DNA of 13,448 bases from contig JAZSPG010000073.1 of assembly GCA_045537295.1 (NCBI GenBank), forward strand, positions 1 through 13,448. The letters are read 5' to 3'. The stretch comes from Scatosoma sp045537295. Lineage in GTDB: Bacteria > Bacillota > Clostridia > Christensenellales > Borkfalkiaceae. A model generated the notes under the pieces. That model searched no databases and was not told the DNA's origin. It saw nothing but the letters and a program-made list of their open reading frames with translations. Each line of letters opens with the position of its first letter. Within the stretch, counting starts at the first letter, position 1. Positions 1-7,298 of the stretch are shown here, piece by piece. The position numbers and the translations under genes were made by a program.

Positions 1-2273
1 AATGGAAAGAACAGTACGGCAACCGTATTATGCTCCAACAGCGTAAAATGGGTACTTCTTGCGACTGGTCGCGCCAAGCGTTCACGATGGACGAAAAATG
101 TTCCCGCGCCGTTAGAGAAGTGTTCGTGAATTTATACGAAAAAGGACTTATTTACCAAGGCGACAGAATTATCAACTGGTGTCCTTGCTGTAAAACCGCG
201 CTTTCGGACGCAGAGGTGGAATACGCGGAAGAGGACGGGCATTTTTGGCATTTGCGTTATCCTACCGCGGACGGAACGGCGGAAGTCGTGGTGGCTACGA
301 CCCGTCCCGAAACCATGCTCGGCGATACGGCGGTTGCGGTACATCCCGACGATACGCGCTATCAATCGCTCGTTGGAAAAACGCTGAAATTACCTTTGAC
401 GGATAGAGAAATACCCGTGGTTGCGGACGAGTACGTAGACCCTGAATTTGGTACGGGTTGCGTAAAAATTACGCCTGCACACGACCCTAACGACTTTGAA
501 GTTGGCGCACGCCATTCTTTGCCGATTATCCGCGTAATGAACGACGACGGGTCGATGAACGAAAAGGCGGGCGTTTATAACGGTTTGGATAGATACGAGG
601 CGAGAAAACGTATCGTTGCGGACTTAGAAAAGGGCGGTTATTTGGTAAAAATCGAGGCACACGCGCATAACGTAGGGCATTGTTATAGATGCCACTCTAC
701 CGTCGAGCCTATCGTTTCCAAACAATGGTTCGTAAAGATGGAACCGCTTGCAAAACCCGCAATTCAAGCGGTGATGAAGAGTAAGGTAAAATTTGTTCCC
801 GAAAGATTTTCCAAAACGTATTATAATTGGATGGAAAACGTACGCGACTGGTGTATTTCCCGTCAGCTTTGGTGGGGACACCGTATTCCCGTATGGTACT
901 GCCAAGACTGCGGAAAAATTATTTGCACGAAGGAAGACCCTACGGTTTGTTCGGCGTGCGGAAGTAGCGCGTTAAAACAGGACGAGGACGTGTTGGATAC
1001 GTGGTTCTCGTCGGCGCTTTGGCCGTTCTCGACACTCGGTTTCCCCGAAATTACCGAGGATTATAAATATTTCTATCCCACCGACGTTTTGGTGACGGGC
1101 TACGATATAATCTTTTTCTGGGTGGCGAGAATGATTTTCTCGGGGATTGAGCATACGGGCAAAGTACCTTTCCGCGACGTACTCATTCACGGTATTATCC
1201 GCGACGAGCAGGGCAGAAAGATGAGTAAATCGCTTGGGAACGGTATCGACCCGTTGGAAGTGATTGAAAAATACGGTGCGGACTCGTTGCGTTTATCGCT
1301 GTTGACGGGCGTTGCGCCAGGGAACGATACGCGGTATTCGGATACCAAAGTGGAATCCTGCCGTAATTTCATCAACAAGCTTTGGAATGCTACGCGGTTT
1401 GTGCTGATGAACGTCGGGGATAAGAAAATACCCGCGATTGATAGCGTAAAACTCGCGCCTGCGGATAAATGGATAATTTCTAAACTTCAAAACTGCATCC
1501 GTGAGGTAACGACCAACCTCAACAAATACGAAATGGGCGTTGCCAGTGATTTGGTTACGGGTTTCGTTTGGGATGATTTCTGCGACTGGTATATCGAACT
1601 TTCCAAACCCGCGCTCTACGGTGAGGACGAAAACAGAAAGACGGACACGCTTGCCGTGCTTTGTTACGTTTTGGAAAACGCGCTCAAACTCTTGCATCCG
1701 TTTATCCCGTTCGTAACCGAAGAAATTTACGGGAATTTACCCAATACCAAGGGCAGTATTATGGTTTCGGAATTCCCGCGTTACAACTATAAATCGGCGT
1801 ACAAAAAAGAGGCGAAAGCGTTCGAGGGCGTTATGGAAATTATCAAAGCCGTACGCGCTATGAAAAAGGACGCTGAATGTCCTCCTTCTAAGAAAGTGGA
1901 GTTGTTTATCGTAACGGAAAATAAACGCCTCGTGTCCTTGAATAAAGACTGTATCGTCAAACTTTCGGGCGCAAGCGAACTTACGATTATCGAAAACGCA
2001 GGTAAAGTGGAGGGCAAAACGGTTTCCGCGGTAACGGAAATTGCGCAAATTTACGTTCCGCTTGGCGAACTTGTCGATATCGAAAAGGAAAAAGCGAGAT
2101 TGACGGCGGAAATTGAGCGTATCGACGGTGAAATTGCGCGTGCAGAAAGCAAACTTGCCAACGAGAATTTCGTGGCGCGCGCTCCGCAAAAGCTTGTAGA
2201 TGCGGAACGCGAAAAGGTAGCGAAATACCAAGATATGAAAGCCAAATGCGTTGCGCAGTTGGAAAGTTTGTAA
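1..2273 (+). CDS. valS: Valyl-tRNA synthetase, 5'-truncated by window edge
   Basis: Class I aminoacyl-tRNA synthetase that charges tRNA-Val in the cytoplasm and edits mischarged Thr. The frame is open from the window edge: the first full codon is at nt 3 and reads WKEQYGNRI before the first internal Met, which matches the ValRS family, so the Met at nt 30 is not the start. 756 residues are visible. Compared with ~880 aa for Bacillus ValRS, roughly the first 120 residues, including the HIGH motif, lie outside. Visible in order: a CPCC cluster after INW; the CP1 editing domain with TTRPETMLGDTAVAVHP and KITPAHDPNDFE; CxxC pairs that may bind zinc; WCISRQLWWGHRIP; DTWFSSALWP; the KMSKS loop at nt 1218-1232; the anticodon-binding domain; and a Lys/Glu-rich C-terminal coiled coil (last ~65 residues) typical of ValRS. 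It ends in TAA, followed by a terminator. folC, a common valS neighbour, is not downstream. Confidence 0.98.
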   Translation, partial: WKEQYGNRIMLQQRKMGTSCDWSRQAFTMDEKCSRAVREVFVNLYEKGLIYQGDRIINWCPCCKTALSDAEVEYAEEDGHFWHLRYPTADGTAEVVVATTRPETMLGDTAVAVHPDDTRYQSLVGKTLKLPLTDREIPVVADEYVDPEFGTGCVKITPAHDPNDFEVGARHSLPIIRVMNDDGSMNEKAGVYNGLDRYEARKRIVADLEKGGYLVKIEAHAHNVGHCYRCHSTVEPIVSKQWFVKMEPLAKPAIQAVMKSKVKFVPERFSKTYYNWMENVRDWCISRQLWWGHRIPVWYCQDCGKIICTKEDPTVCSACGSSALKQDEDVLDTWFSSALWPFSTLGFPEITEDYKYFYPTDVLVTGYDIIFFWVARMIFSGIEHTGKVPFRDVLIHGIIRDEQGRKMSKSLGNGIDPLEVIEKYGADSLRLSLLTGVAPGNDTRYSDTKVESCRNFINKLWNATRFVLMNVGDKKIPAIDSVKLAPADKWIISKLQNCIREVTTNLNKYEMGVASDLVTGFVWDDFCDWYIELSKPALYGEDENRKTDTLAVLCYVLENALKLLHPFIPFVTEEIYGNLPNTKGSIMVSEFPRYNYKSAYKKEAKAFEGVMEIIKAVRAMKKDAECPPSKKVELFIVTENKRLVSLNKDCIVKLSGASELTIIENAGKVEGKTVSAVTEIAQIYVPLGELVDIEKEKARLTAEIERIDGEIARAESKLANENFVARAPQKLVDAEREKVAKYQDMKAKCVAQLESL

Positions 2274-2295
2274 TCGTTTGTAATCGTTTGTAATC
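2266..2295. repeat. Three tandem copies of a 10-bp unit across the valS stop
   Basis: GTTTGTAATC occurs three times head to tail (2266-2275, 2276-2285, 2286-2295). The first copy contains the valS TAA stop. A 10-bp unit is not a multiple of three, so the extra copies lie entirely in the 3' UTR. Replication slippage is the simplest origin. Confidence 0.9.
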
Positions 2296-2304
2296 AATTT
2301 AGCG

Positions 2305-2355
2305 AAAAAAAGTGCGCTTCGTGCCGTTTTGAATGGTTCGAAGCGCGTTTTATTG
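2305..2355 (+). terminator. Rho-independent terminator after valS
   Basis: An 8-bp perfect stem, GCGCTTCG (2314-2321) with CGAAGCGC (2339-2346), is flanked by an A-run on the 5' side and GTTTTATT on the 3' side. The 17-nt loop can form a small inner stem. Its place 40 nt after the valS stop and before the str promoter separates the two transcription units. Confidence 0.8.
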
Positions 2356-2395
2356 AAAAAAATTGAAAATTATCAAAAAAATTTTGCGCAAACGG

Positions 2396-2424
2396 TTGAC
2401 AATACGGGCAAAAGATGCTAAAAT
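2396..2424 (+). promoter_or_regulatory. Sigma-A promoter of the str operon
   Basis: The -35 box TTGACA (2396-2401) is a perfect consensus. After a 17-bp spacer comes TAAAAT (2419-2424) as -10, preceded by TGC, an extended -10. The upstream AT-rich stretch (2355-2390) with A-runs could act as an UP element. Predicted transcription start is near 2431, giving a ~150-nt leader before rpsL. This strength suits ribosomal protein and elongation factor genes. Confidence 0.9.
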
Positions 2425-2430
2425 ATACCT

Positions 2431-2579
2431 GTTGCGACTTTGGGCGTACTATGCCCTTTTGTCCAAAACACGAGAGGGCGTTTGGACAAGTTGCAGATAA
2501 ACTTCGATTTCTTTGAAATTGCGATAAGGGCAGTTTCGAGGGGATATATTCCAAAATTTTTACAAGGAGGGTCAAAAAT
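2431..2579 (+). promoter_or_regulatory. rpsL 5' leader with competing hairpins and strong RBS
   Basis: The leader holds several inverted repeats: GGGC/GCCC (2442-2445 with 2453-2456, then TTTT); TGTCCAAA/TTTGGACA (2460-2467 with 2481-2488); and ATTTC-TTT-GAAAT (2507-2519). GCCCTTTT (2453-2460) can also pair with GAGAGGGC (2472-2479, two G-U pairs), excluding both neighbours. This could be an attenuation or autoregulatory leader, but I match it to no named leader family. The RBS is AAGGAGGG (2564-2571), 8 nt before the rpsL ATG. Confidence 0.5.
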
Positions 2580-2951
2580 ATGCCTACGATTAACCAGCTC
2601 ATTAAAAAGGGCAGAGAACAGTTGACTTACAAGTCCAAGAGTCCTATTTTGGATAACTGTCCTCAAAAGCGCGGTGTATGTTTGTCCGTTACCACGACTT
2701 CTCCCAAGAAGCCTAACTCCGCTATGCGTAAGATTGCCCGTGTGCGTCTTACCAACAAGCAGGAAGGTACGGTCTACATTCCCGGCGAAGGTCACAACTT
2801 GCAGGAACACAGCTCGGTTTTGATTAGAGGCGGACGTGTAAAGGACTTGCCCGGTGTACGTTATCACATCATCCGTGGCGCGCTCGATACCGCCGGCGTA
2901 GCAAAACGCAAGCAATCTCGTTCCAAGTACGGCGCAAAACGCCCTAAGTAA
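2580..2951 (+). CDS. rpsL: 30S ribosomal protein S12
   Basis: A component of the 30S decoding centre that helps monitor codon-anticodon fidelity. 123 aa, close to the usual bacterial length (about 124-140). Diagnostic stretches are CPQKRGVC, TTSPKKPNSAMRK, IPGEGHNLQEHSSVLIRGGRVKDLPGVRYH and the basic tail SKYGAKRPK. K43 and K88 (E. coli K42 and K87) are unchanged, so no common streptomycin-resistance substitution is seen. D89, the residue methylthiolated in E. coli S12, is present. The start is fixed by AAGGAGGG 8 nt upstream and by the conserved MPTINQL N-terminus. First gene of the str operon, followed by an unusually long spacer before rpsG. Confidence 0.99.
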   Translation: MPTINQLIKKGREQLTYKSKSPILDNCPQKRGVCLSVTTTSPKKPNSAMRKIARVRLTNKQEGTVYIPGEGHNLQEHSSVLIRGGRVKDLPGVRYHIIRGALDTAGVAKRKQSRSKYGAKRPK

Positions 2952-3211
2952 TTTAGCGTTTGCCCAAAAACGAAAGCATTTGCATATCGCGAGCGACGGC
3001 TCGAAAAAAGCGTGAAGTCGGTTGCGTTTTAAGACTAAAACCAAAACGCGTAAAACCCTACTTGTAATCGGAATATAGCTCGAAAGCCCCGAATAAAAGT
3101 AGGCAGTATGCAACGCAAGTTGCAGAAGGTTCGCACTTTCAAAACCAAAAACCGAAAGCGCGATAGCTGTACTGAAGGGTAAAAACCCTTATCAAAAATT
3201 ATCAAAGGAGG
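2952..3211 (+). ncRNA. Structured rpsL-rpsG spacer, candidate S7-responsive mRNA element
   Basis: This untranslated spacer contains seven possible helices in order: 2957-2961/2968-2972; 2990-2994/2999-3003 with a GACG loop; GCGTTTT/AAAACGC at 3024-3030/3043-3049; a long nested stem 3057-3071/3089-3103 (7 bp, G.A mismatch, 2 bp, A.A mismatch, 4 bp) with an inner GCU-CGAA-AGC hairpin; TGCAAC-GCAA-GTTGCA at 3109-3124 with a GNRA loop; GAAGG/CTTTC at 3125-3140; and AAGGGT-AAAA-ACCCTT at 3175-3190, just before the rpsG RBS. In E. coli the equivalent ~100-nt spacer binds S7 and represses S7 synthesis (established). That this element does the same is inference. I see no reading frame or convincing promoter in it. 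Confidence 0.5.
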
Positions 3212-3219
3212 ATAAAACT

Positions 3220-3690
3220 ATGCCTAGAAGAGGTAACGTACCCAAAAGAGACGTATTGCCCGACCCTATGTATAACAGCAAAGTCGTAACCAAGCTCATC
3301 AACCAAATTATGCTTGACGGCAAAAAAGGCACGGCACAGGCAATCGTTTACGAAGCATTCAAACTTATGGGTGAAAAAATGAATATGGACCCGATGGAAA
3401 TCTTCAAGCAGGCTATGGAAAACGTTATGCCTGTCGTAGAAGTTAAAGCTCGCCGTGTAGGTGGTGCTAACTATCAAGTGCCCATCGAAATCAGACCCGA
3501 AAGACGCCAAACGCTTGCAATTCGCTGGATTGTAATCAACACGAGAAAGAGAAGCGAAAGAGAGATGGCAAAGCGTCTTGCTGCGGAGCTTATGGACGCG
3601 TATAACAACGCGGGCGGTTCCGTAAAGAAGAAAGAAGACACGCATAGAATGGCAGAAGCGAACAAAGCGTTTGCACATTTTAGATTCTAA
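3220..3690 (+). CDS. rpsG: 30S ribosomal protein S7
   Basis: Primary 16S rRNA-binding protein that nucleates assembly of the 30S head and contacts E-site tRNA. 156 aa, the normal length. Family features are MPRRGNVPKRDVLPDP at the N-terminus, NQIMLDGKKGTAQ, the KARRVGGANYQVPIEIRPERR segment (the E-site beta-hairpin region) and the C-terminal HRMAEANKAFAHFRF. The start is set by AAAGGAGG (3204-3211) 8 nt upstream. fusA begins 12 nt after the stop, so the two are cotranscribed. In E. coli S7 is the autogenous repressor of this operon, which makes the structured spacer directly upstream the natural place for control here. Confidence 0.99.
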   Translation: MPRRGNVPKRDVLPDPMYNSKVVTKLINQIMLDGKKGTAQAIVYEAFKLMGEKMNMDPMEIFKQAMENVMPVVEVKARRVGGANYQVPIEIRPERRQTLAIRWIVINTRKRSEREMAKRLAAELMDAYNNAGGSVKKKEDTHRMAEANKAFAHFRF

Positions 3691-3702
3691 AAGAGGTAAG
3701 AT

Positions 3703-5784
3703 ATGGCAAGAGAATACGATTTATTCCACACCAGAAACTTTGGTATTATGGCGCATATCGACGCCGGTAAAACGACGACCACCGAGCGTATCCTATTCTA
3801 TACGGATAAAACGCACAAAATCGGCGATACCCACGAGGGTACGGCGGTTATGGACTGGATGGCGCAAGAACAAGAACGTGGTATCACGATTACGTCCGCT
3901 GCGACCACTTGTATTTGGAAAGGTCACCGTTTTAACATTATCGATACGCCGGGTCACGTAGACTTTACGGTAGAAGTTGAGCGTTCGTTGCGCGTACTTG
4001 ACGGTGCAGTTGCGACGTTCTGCGCAAAGGGCGGTGTTGAACCGCAGTCTGAAACCGTTTGGAGACAGGCTGACAACTATAAAGTTCCCCGTATTGCGTA
4101 CGTGAACAAGATGGACATCAACGGCGCGGACTATTTCCGTGTAGAAAGAATGATTCGCGAAAGATTAGGCGCGAACCCCGTTCCCATCGAACTTCCTATC
4201 GGTAAGGAAGATACTTTCAAGGGTATCGTAGACCTTATCAAAATGGAAGCGGAAGTTTACTACGACGACTTGGGTAAGGATTTCCGTAAAGAACCTATTC
4301 CCGAAGATATGTTGGACGTTGTAAACGAATACCGTGCGAAACTCGTTGAAGAAGCTGCGTCCGCAAGCGACGAGCTTATGGAAAAGTACTTTGAAGAGGG
4401 CGATTTGTCTGAAGAGGACATTGTTGCAGGTTTGCGCGTTCGTTGCTTGCAAATGGAAGCAATTCCTATGCTTTGCGGTTCTTCGTACAAGAACAAGGGC
4501 GTACAATTCTTACTCGACGCGGTTATCAATTTCCTTCCCAGTCCTTTGGACGTAGCGCACGTTAAGGGTGTAAATCCCGACACCGGCGCTGAGGAAGAAA
4601 GAAAGACTTCCGACGACGAGCCTTTCTCGGGCTTGGCGTTCAAAATCGCAACCGACCCGTTCGTTGGTTCGCTTGCGTATTTCCGTGCGTATTCGGGTGT
4701 ACTTTCCGCTGGTTCTTACGTGTATAATTCCACGAAAGAGAAGAAGGAAAGAGTTGGCCGTTTGGTGCAAATGCACTCTAACGAAAGAAAGGATATTCCC
4801 GAAATTTGCTCGGGTGATATCTGCGCAATCGTTGGTTTGAAGTACACGACGACGGGCGACACGCTTTGCGACGAAAAGCACCCTATTATTCTTGAAAAAA
4901 TGGTGTTCCCTGAACCCGTTATTCAGCTCTCGCTTGAACCCAAGACGAAAGCTGGTCAAGAAAAGATGACGATGGCGCTTATCAAGCTTGCGGAAGAAGA
5001 CCCTACGTTCAAAACGTATACCGACCAAGAAACCGGTCAAACGATTATCGCGGGTATGGGCGAATTGCACCTCGATATTATCGTAGACAGACTTTTGAGA
5101 GAATTCAAGGTTGAAGCAAACGTTGGTGCTCCTCAGGTTGCTTATAGAGAAACGTTCCGTAAGGAAGTGGAAGCAGAGGGTATGTACAAGCGTCAATCGG
5201 GCGGTAAAGGTCAATACGGTCATTGTAAACTTCGCCTTATTCCCCAAGAACCCGGCGCAGGCTACGCGTTTGAAGACGCAACGGTCGGCGGTTCGATTCC
5301 GAAGGAATATATCCCTGCAATCGACAAGGGTATCCAAGAGGCTGCGAAGAACGGTTATCTTGCAGGCTACGAAATGGTAGACTTCAAGGTTGTCGTATAC
5401 GACGGTTCGTACCACGAAGTTGACTCGTCTGAAATGGCGTTCAAAATCGCTGGTTCGCTCGGCTTTAAGGACGGTATGACGAGAGCGAATCCCGTCTTGC
5501 TCGAACCGATTATGAAGGTTCAAATCATCACGCCCGAAGATTACTTCGGCGACTTAATGGGTAACGTTTCGGGCCGTCGCGGTACGATTTTGGGTACGGA
5601 CGACAGAAACGGCGCGAAGATTATCGACGCGGAGATTCCTCTTTCCGAAATGTTCGGTTATGCAACGGAACTTCGTTCGAGAACGCAAGGTCGCGGTCAG
5701 TTCACGATGCAATTCGACCATTACAGCGAAGTACCTTCCAGCATTTCTAAGGAAATCGTGGAAAAACGCGGTAAGAAAGACTAA
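3703..5784 (+). CDS. fusA: Translation elongation factor G
   Basis: GTPase that drives ribosomal translocation and, with RRF, recycles ribosomes. 693 aa, the standard EF-G length. The G domain shows G1 AHIDAGKT (residues 17-24), a switch region ending in RGITI, G3 DTPGH (81-85) and G4 NKMD (135-138). Domains II to V follow. The segment near 4935-5070 carries EEDPTF and GMGELHLDI of domain III; GKGQYGHC marks domain IV, and GRRGTILGTDD with ATELRSRTQGRGQ marks domain V. The N-terminal MAREYDLFHTRNFGIMAHIDAGKT supports the chosen start. The SD AAGAGGT (3691-3697) is modest and sits 5 nt upstream, overlapping the end of the 12-nt rpsG-fusA gap. Paralogues such as Tet(M)-type protection proteins fit less well, since every stretch is plain EF-G. 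Confidence 0.99.
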   Translation: MAREYDLFHTRNFGIMAHIDAGKTTTTERILFYTDKTHKIGDTHEGTAVMDWMAQEQERGITITSAATTCIWKGHRFNIIDTPGHVDFTVEVERSLRVLDGAVATFCAKGGVEPQSETVWRQADNYKVPRIAYVNKMDINGADYFRVERMIRERLGANPVPIELPIGKEDTFKGIVDLIKMEAEVYYDDLGKDFRKEPIPEDMLDVVNEYRAKLVEEAASASDELMEKYFEEGDLSEEDIVAGLRVRCLQMEAIPMLCGSSYKNKGVQFLLDAVINFLPSPLDVAHVKGVNPDTGAEEERKTSDDEPFSGLAFKIATDPFVGSLAYFRAYSGVLSAGSYVYNSTKEKKERVGRLVQMHSNERKDIPEICSGDICAIVGLKYTTTGDTLCDEKHPIILEKMVFPEPVIQLSLEPKTKAGQEKMTMALIKLAEEDPTFKTYTDQETGQTIIAGMGELHLDIIVDRLLREFKVEANVGAPQVAYRETFRKEVEAEGMYKRQSGGKGQYGHCKLRLIPQEPGAGYAFEDATVGGSIPKEYIPAIDKGIQEAAKNGYLAGYEMVDFKVVVYDGSYHEVDSSEMAFKIAGSLGFKDGMTRANPVLLEPIMKVQIITPEDYFGDLMGNVSGRRGTILGTDDRNGAKIIDAEIPLSEMFGYATELRSRTQGRGQFTMQFDHYSEVPSSISKEIVEKRGKKD

Positions 5785-5789
5785 AAAAC

Positions 5790-5836
5790 CAAAAAATTCC
5801 GTTTCCCGTCGAAAACGGCGGGAAACAAAGGAAATT
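5790..5836. terminator. Strong hairpin after fusA; U-tract only on the minus strand
   Basis: GTTTCCCGTCG (5801-5811) and CGGCGGGAAAC (5816-5826) form an 11-bp stem (one G-U) around an AAAA loop; TTCC/GGAA can pair outside it. On the + strand the stem is followed by AAAGGAAATTT, not a U-tract, so it may be an mRNA processing or partial stop site between fusA and tuf. Read on the - strand it is followed by ATTTTTTGGTTTTTT, a better intrinsic terminator that would stop antisense transcripts. Confidence 0.45.
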
Positions 5837-5870
5837 TATCAAAAATTTTACAAAAACACCCGTAAAACAT

Positions 5871-5899
5871 TTGATAAATTTGTAAATTTACGATATAAT
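5871..5899 (+). promoter_or_regulatory. Separate sigma-A promoter for tuf
   Basis: TTGATA (5871-5876), a 17-bp spacer and a perfect TATAAT (5894-5899) lie 78 nt before the tuf start in a very AT-rich region. Predicted start is near 5906. The leader begins with a small TCCTG-TTTTG-CAGGA hairpin (5907-5921). EF-Tu can therefore be made in excess over the rest of the operon, which fits its much higher cellular abundance. Confidence 0.85.
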
Positions 5900-5976
5900 A
5901 TGATTGTCCTGTTTTGCAGGAAAAGTATTTATCAAACCAAAAAAATATTTATAGAAAAAATCGGAGGATTTTAATT

Positions 5977-7206
5977 ATGGCTAAAGCTAAATTTGAAAGA
6001 AGTAAACCCCACGTTAACATCGGTACCGTTGGCCACGTTGACCACGGTAAGACGACTTTGACCGCAGCTATCACGATGGTTATGGCTGCTCGCGGTGGTG
6101 CGCAAGCGATGAAGTATGACGAAATCGATAAGGCACCCGAAGAAAGAGCTCGTGGTATCACAATCAACACGGCGCACGTTGAATACGAAACGGACAACCG
6201 TCACTATGCGCACGTTGACTGCCCGGGCCACGCTGACTACGTTAAAAACATGATTACCGGTGCTGCTCAGATGGACGGCGCAATCCTTGTTTGTGCTGCT
6301 ACTGACGGTGCTATGCCTCAAACGATTGAACACATCCTTCTTGCTCGTCAGGTAGGCGTTCCTTATATCGTAGTATTCCTTAACAAGACGGATATGTTCG
6401 CTGATGACGAACGTGACGAAATGTGCGAACTCGTTGAAATGGAACTTCGTGAATACCTTTCCAAGTACGGCTTCCCTGGCGACGATACGCCTTTCATTCG
6501 CGGTTCTGCGTTTAAGGCTCTTGAAAAGGCAAGCTCTGGTGCTCCCGCTGCGGAAATCCTTGCTTCCCCCGAAGTTGCTCCTATCCTTGAACTTATGGAA
6601 ACGATTGACAACTATATCCCTACGCCCGTTCGTGATGATGCGAAACCTTTCCTTCTCCCTGTAGAAGACGTATTCACCATCTCCGGTCGTGGTACGGTTG
6701 CTACCGGTCGTGTTGAACGTGGTGTTGCACACGTTGGTGACCCCGCTGAAATCGTTGGTTTGATTGACAAACCCGTTGGCACGGTTCTTACCGGTCTTGA
6801 AATGTTCCACAAGATGTTGGACGAAGCGCAAGCTGGTGACAACGTAGGTGCATTGCTCCGTGGTATCGATAGAACTGGTATCCAAAAGGGTCAAGTTATC
6901 GCGAAGCCCGGTTCGGTTAAGACTGGTACGAAGTTCACCGCTCAGGTTTACGTTTTGACGAAGGAAGAAGGTGGTCGTCACACCGCATTCTTCAACAATT
7001 ACAGACCTCAATTCTTCGTAAGAACGACGGACGTTACGGGTTGCATCAACCTTCCCGAAGGCGTTGAAATGGTTATGCCTGGTGACCACATCGATATGAC
7101 CGTTACCCTTATTAAGCCCGTTGCATTGGAAGAAGGTCTTCGTTTCGCTATCCGTGAAGGTGGCAGAACGGTTGGTTCCGGTGTTATTGCTAAGATTATC
7201 GAATAA
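5977..7206 (+). CDS. tuf: Translation elongation factor Tu
   Basis: GTPase that delivers aminoacyl-tRNA to the ribosomal A site. 409 aa, slightly longer than the usual 393-400. The start is ATG 5977, with GGAGG at 5963-5967 and the conserved MAKAKFERSKPHVNIGTVGH N-terminus; the open frame runs upstream to a TTG but that part is leader. Motifs: G1 GHVDHGKT (19-26), switch I RGITI (59-63), DCPGH (81-85) with catalytic H85, and G4 NKTD (136-139), where most EF-Tu have NKCD. Domain II has GRGTVATGRVERG and domain III has RPQFFVRTTDVTG and LRFAIREGGRTVGSG. About ten extra residues sit at 184-201, between GSAFKALE and the ILELMETIDNYIP helix. Codons are biased as expected for a highly expressed gene. 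Transcribed from its own promoter and probably also by readthrough from fusA. Confidence 0.99.
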   Translation: MAKAKFERSKPHVNIGTVGHVDHGKTTLTAAITMVMAARGGAQAMKYDEIDKAPEERARGITINTAHVEYETDNRHYAHVDCPGHADYVKNMITGAAQMDGAILVCAATDGAMPQTIEHILLARQVGVPYIVVFLNKTDMFADDERDEMCELVEMELREYLSKYGFPGDDTPFIRGSAFKALEKASSGAPAAEILASPEVAPILELMETIDNYIPTPVRDDAKPFLLPVEDVFTISGRGTVATGRVERGVAHVGDPAEIVGLIDKPVGTVLTGLEMFHKMLDEAQAGDNVGALLRGIDRTGIQKGQVIAKPGSVKTGTKFTAQVYVLTKEEGGRHTAFFNNYRPQFFVRTTDVTGCINLPEGVEMVMPGDHIDMTVTLIKPVALEEGLRFAIREGGRTVGSGVIAKIIE

Positions 7207-7224
7207 TCAACAATTCAAAAATAT

Positions 7225-7257
7225 ACAAAAAACTTGTCCATTCGGACAAGTTTTTTT
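7225..7257 (+). terminator. Rho-independent terminator after tuf
   Basis: AACTTGTCC (7231-7239), loop ATTC, GGACAAGTT (7244-7252), then an unbroken T-run to 7257; the A-run upstream can extend the stem. It is 24 nt after the tuf stop and closes the str operon. Confidence 0.95.
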
Positions 7258-7268
7258 GTGTCAAGAAG

Positions 7269-7298
7269 AAAGGGGGTTGCGGAAACGCAACCCCCTTT
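7269..7298. repeat. 13-bp perfect hairpin with GAAA tetraloop
   Basis: AAAGGGGGTTGCG (7269-7281) pairs perfectly with CGCAACCCCCTTT (7286-7298) around a GNRA-type GAAA loop. It ends in only TTTC on the + strand, so it is a weak terminator there. It sits exactly where the first 90-bp repeat begins, in the same position as the variable hairpins that precede the next units. Confidence 0.85.

Noticed and set aside
2453..2487. H-type pseudoknot in the rpsL leader
   Set aside because: The pairing is possible on paper, but only one nucleotide would have to cross the first stem, which is sterically poor; competing hairpins are more likely.
2418..3113. Antisense open frame across the rpsL leader, rpsL and the spacer
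   Set aside because: It runs through a promoter, a conserved gene and a structured spacer and shows no protein-like features.
5914..5976. 21-residue N-terminal extension of EF-Tu from a TTG codon
   Set aside because: The conserved MAKAKFERSKPHVN start has its own GGAGG, and the upstream part is leader right after the predicted transcription start.
5971..7089. Long open frame on the - strand opposite tuf (and similar ones opposite fusA and valS)
   Set aside because: The + strand genes are unmistakable; the antisense frames have no RBS or recognisable domains and arise from the strong codon bias of the real genes.
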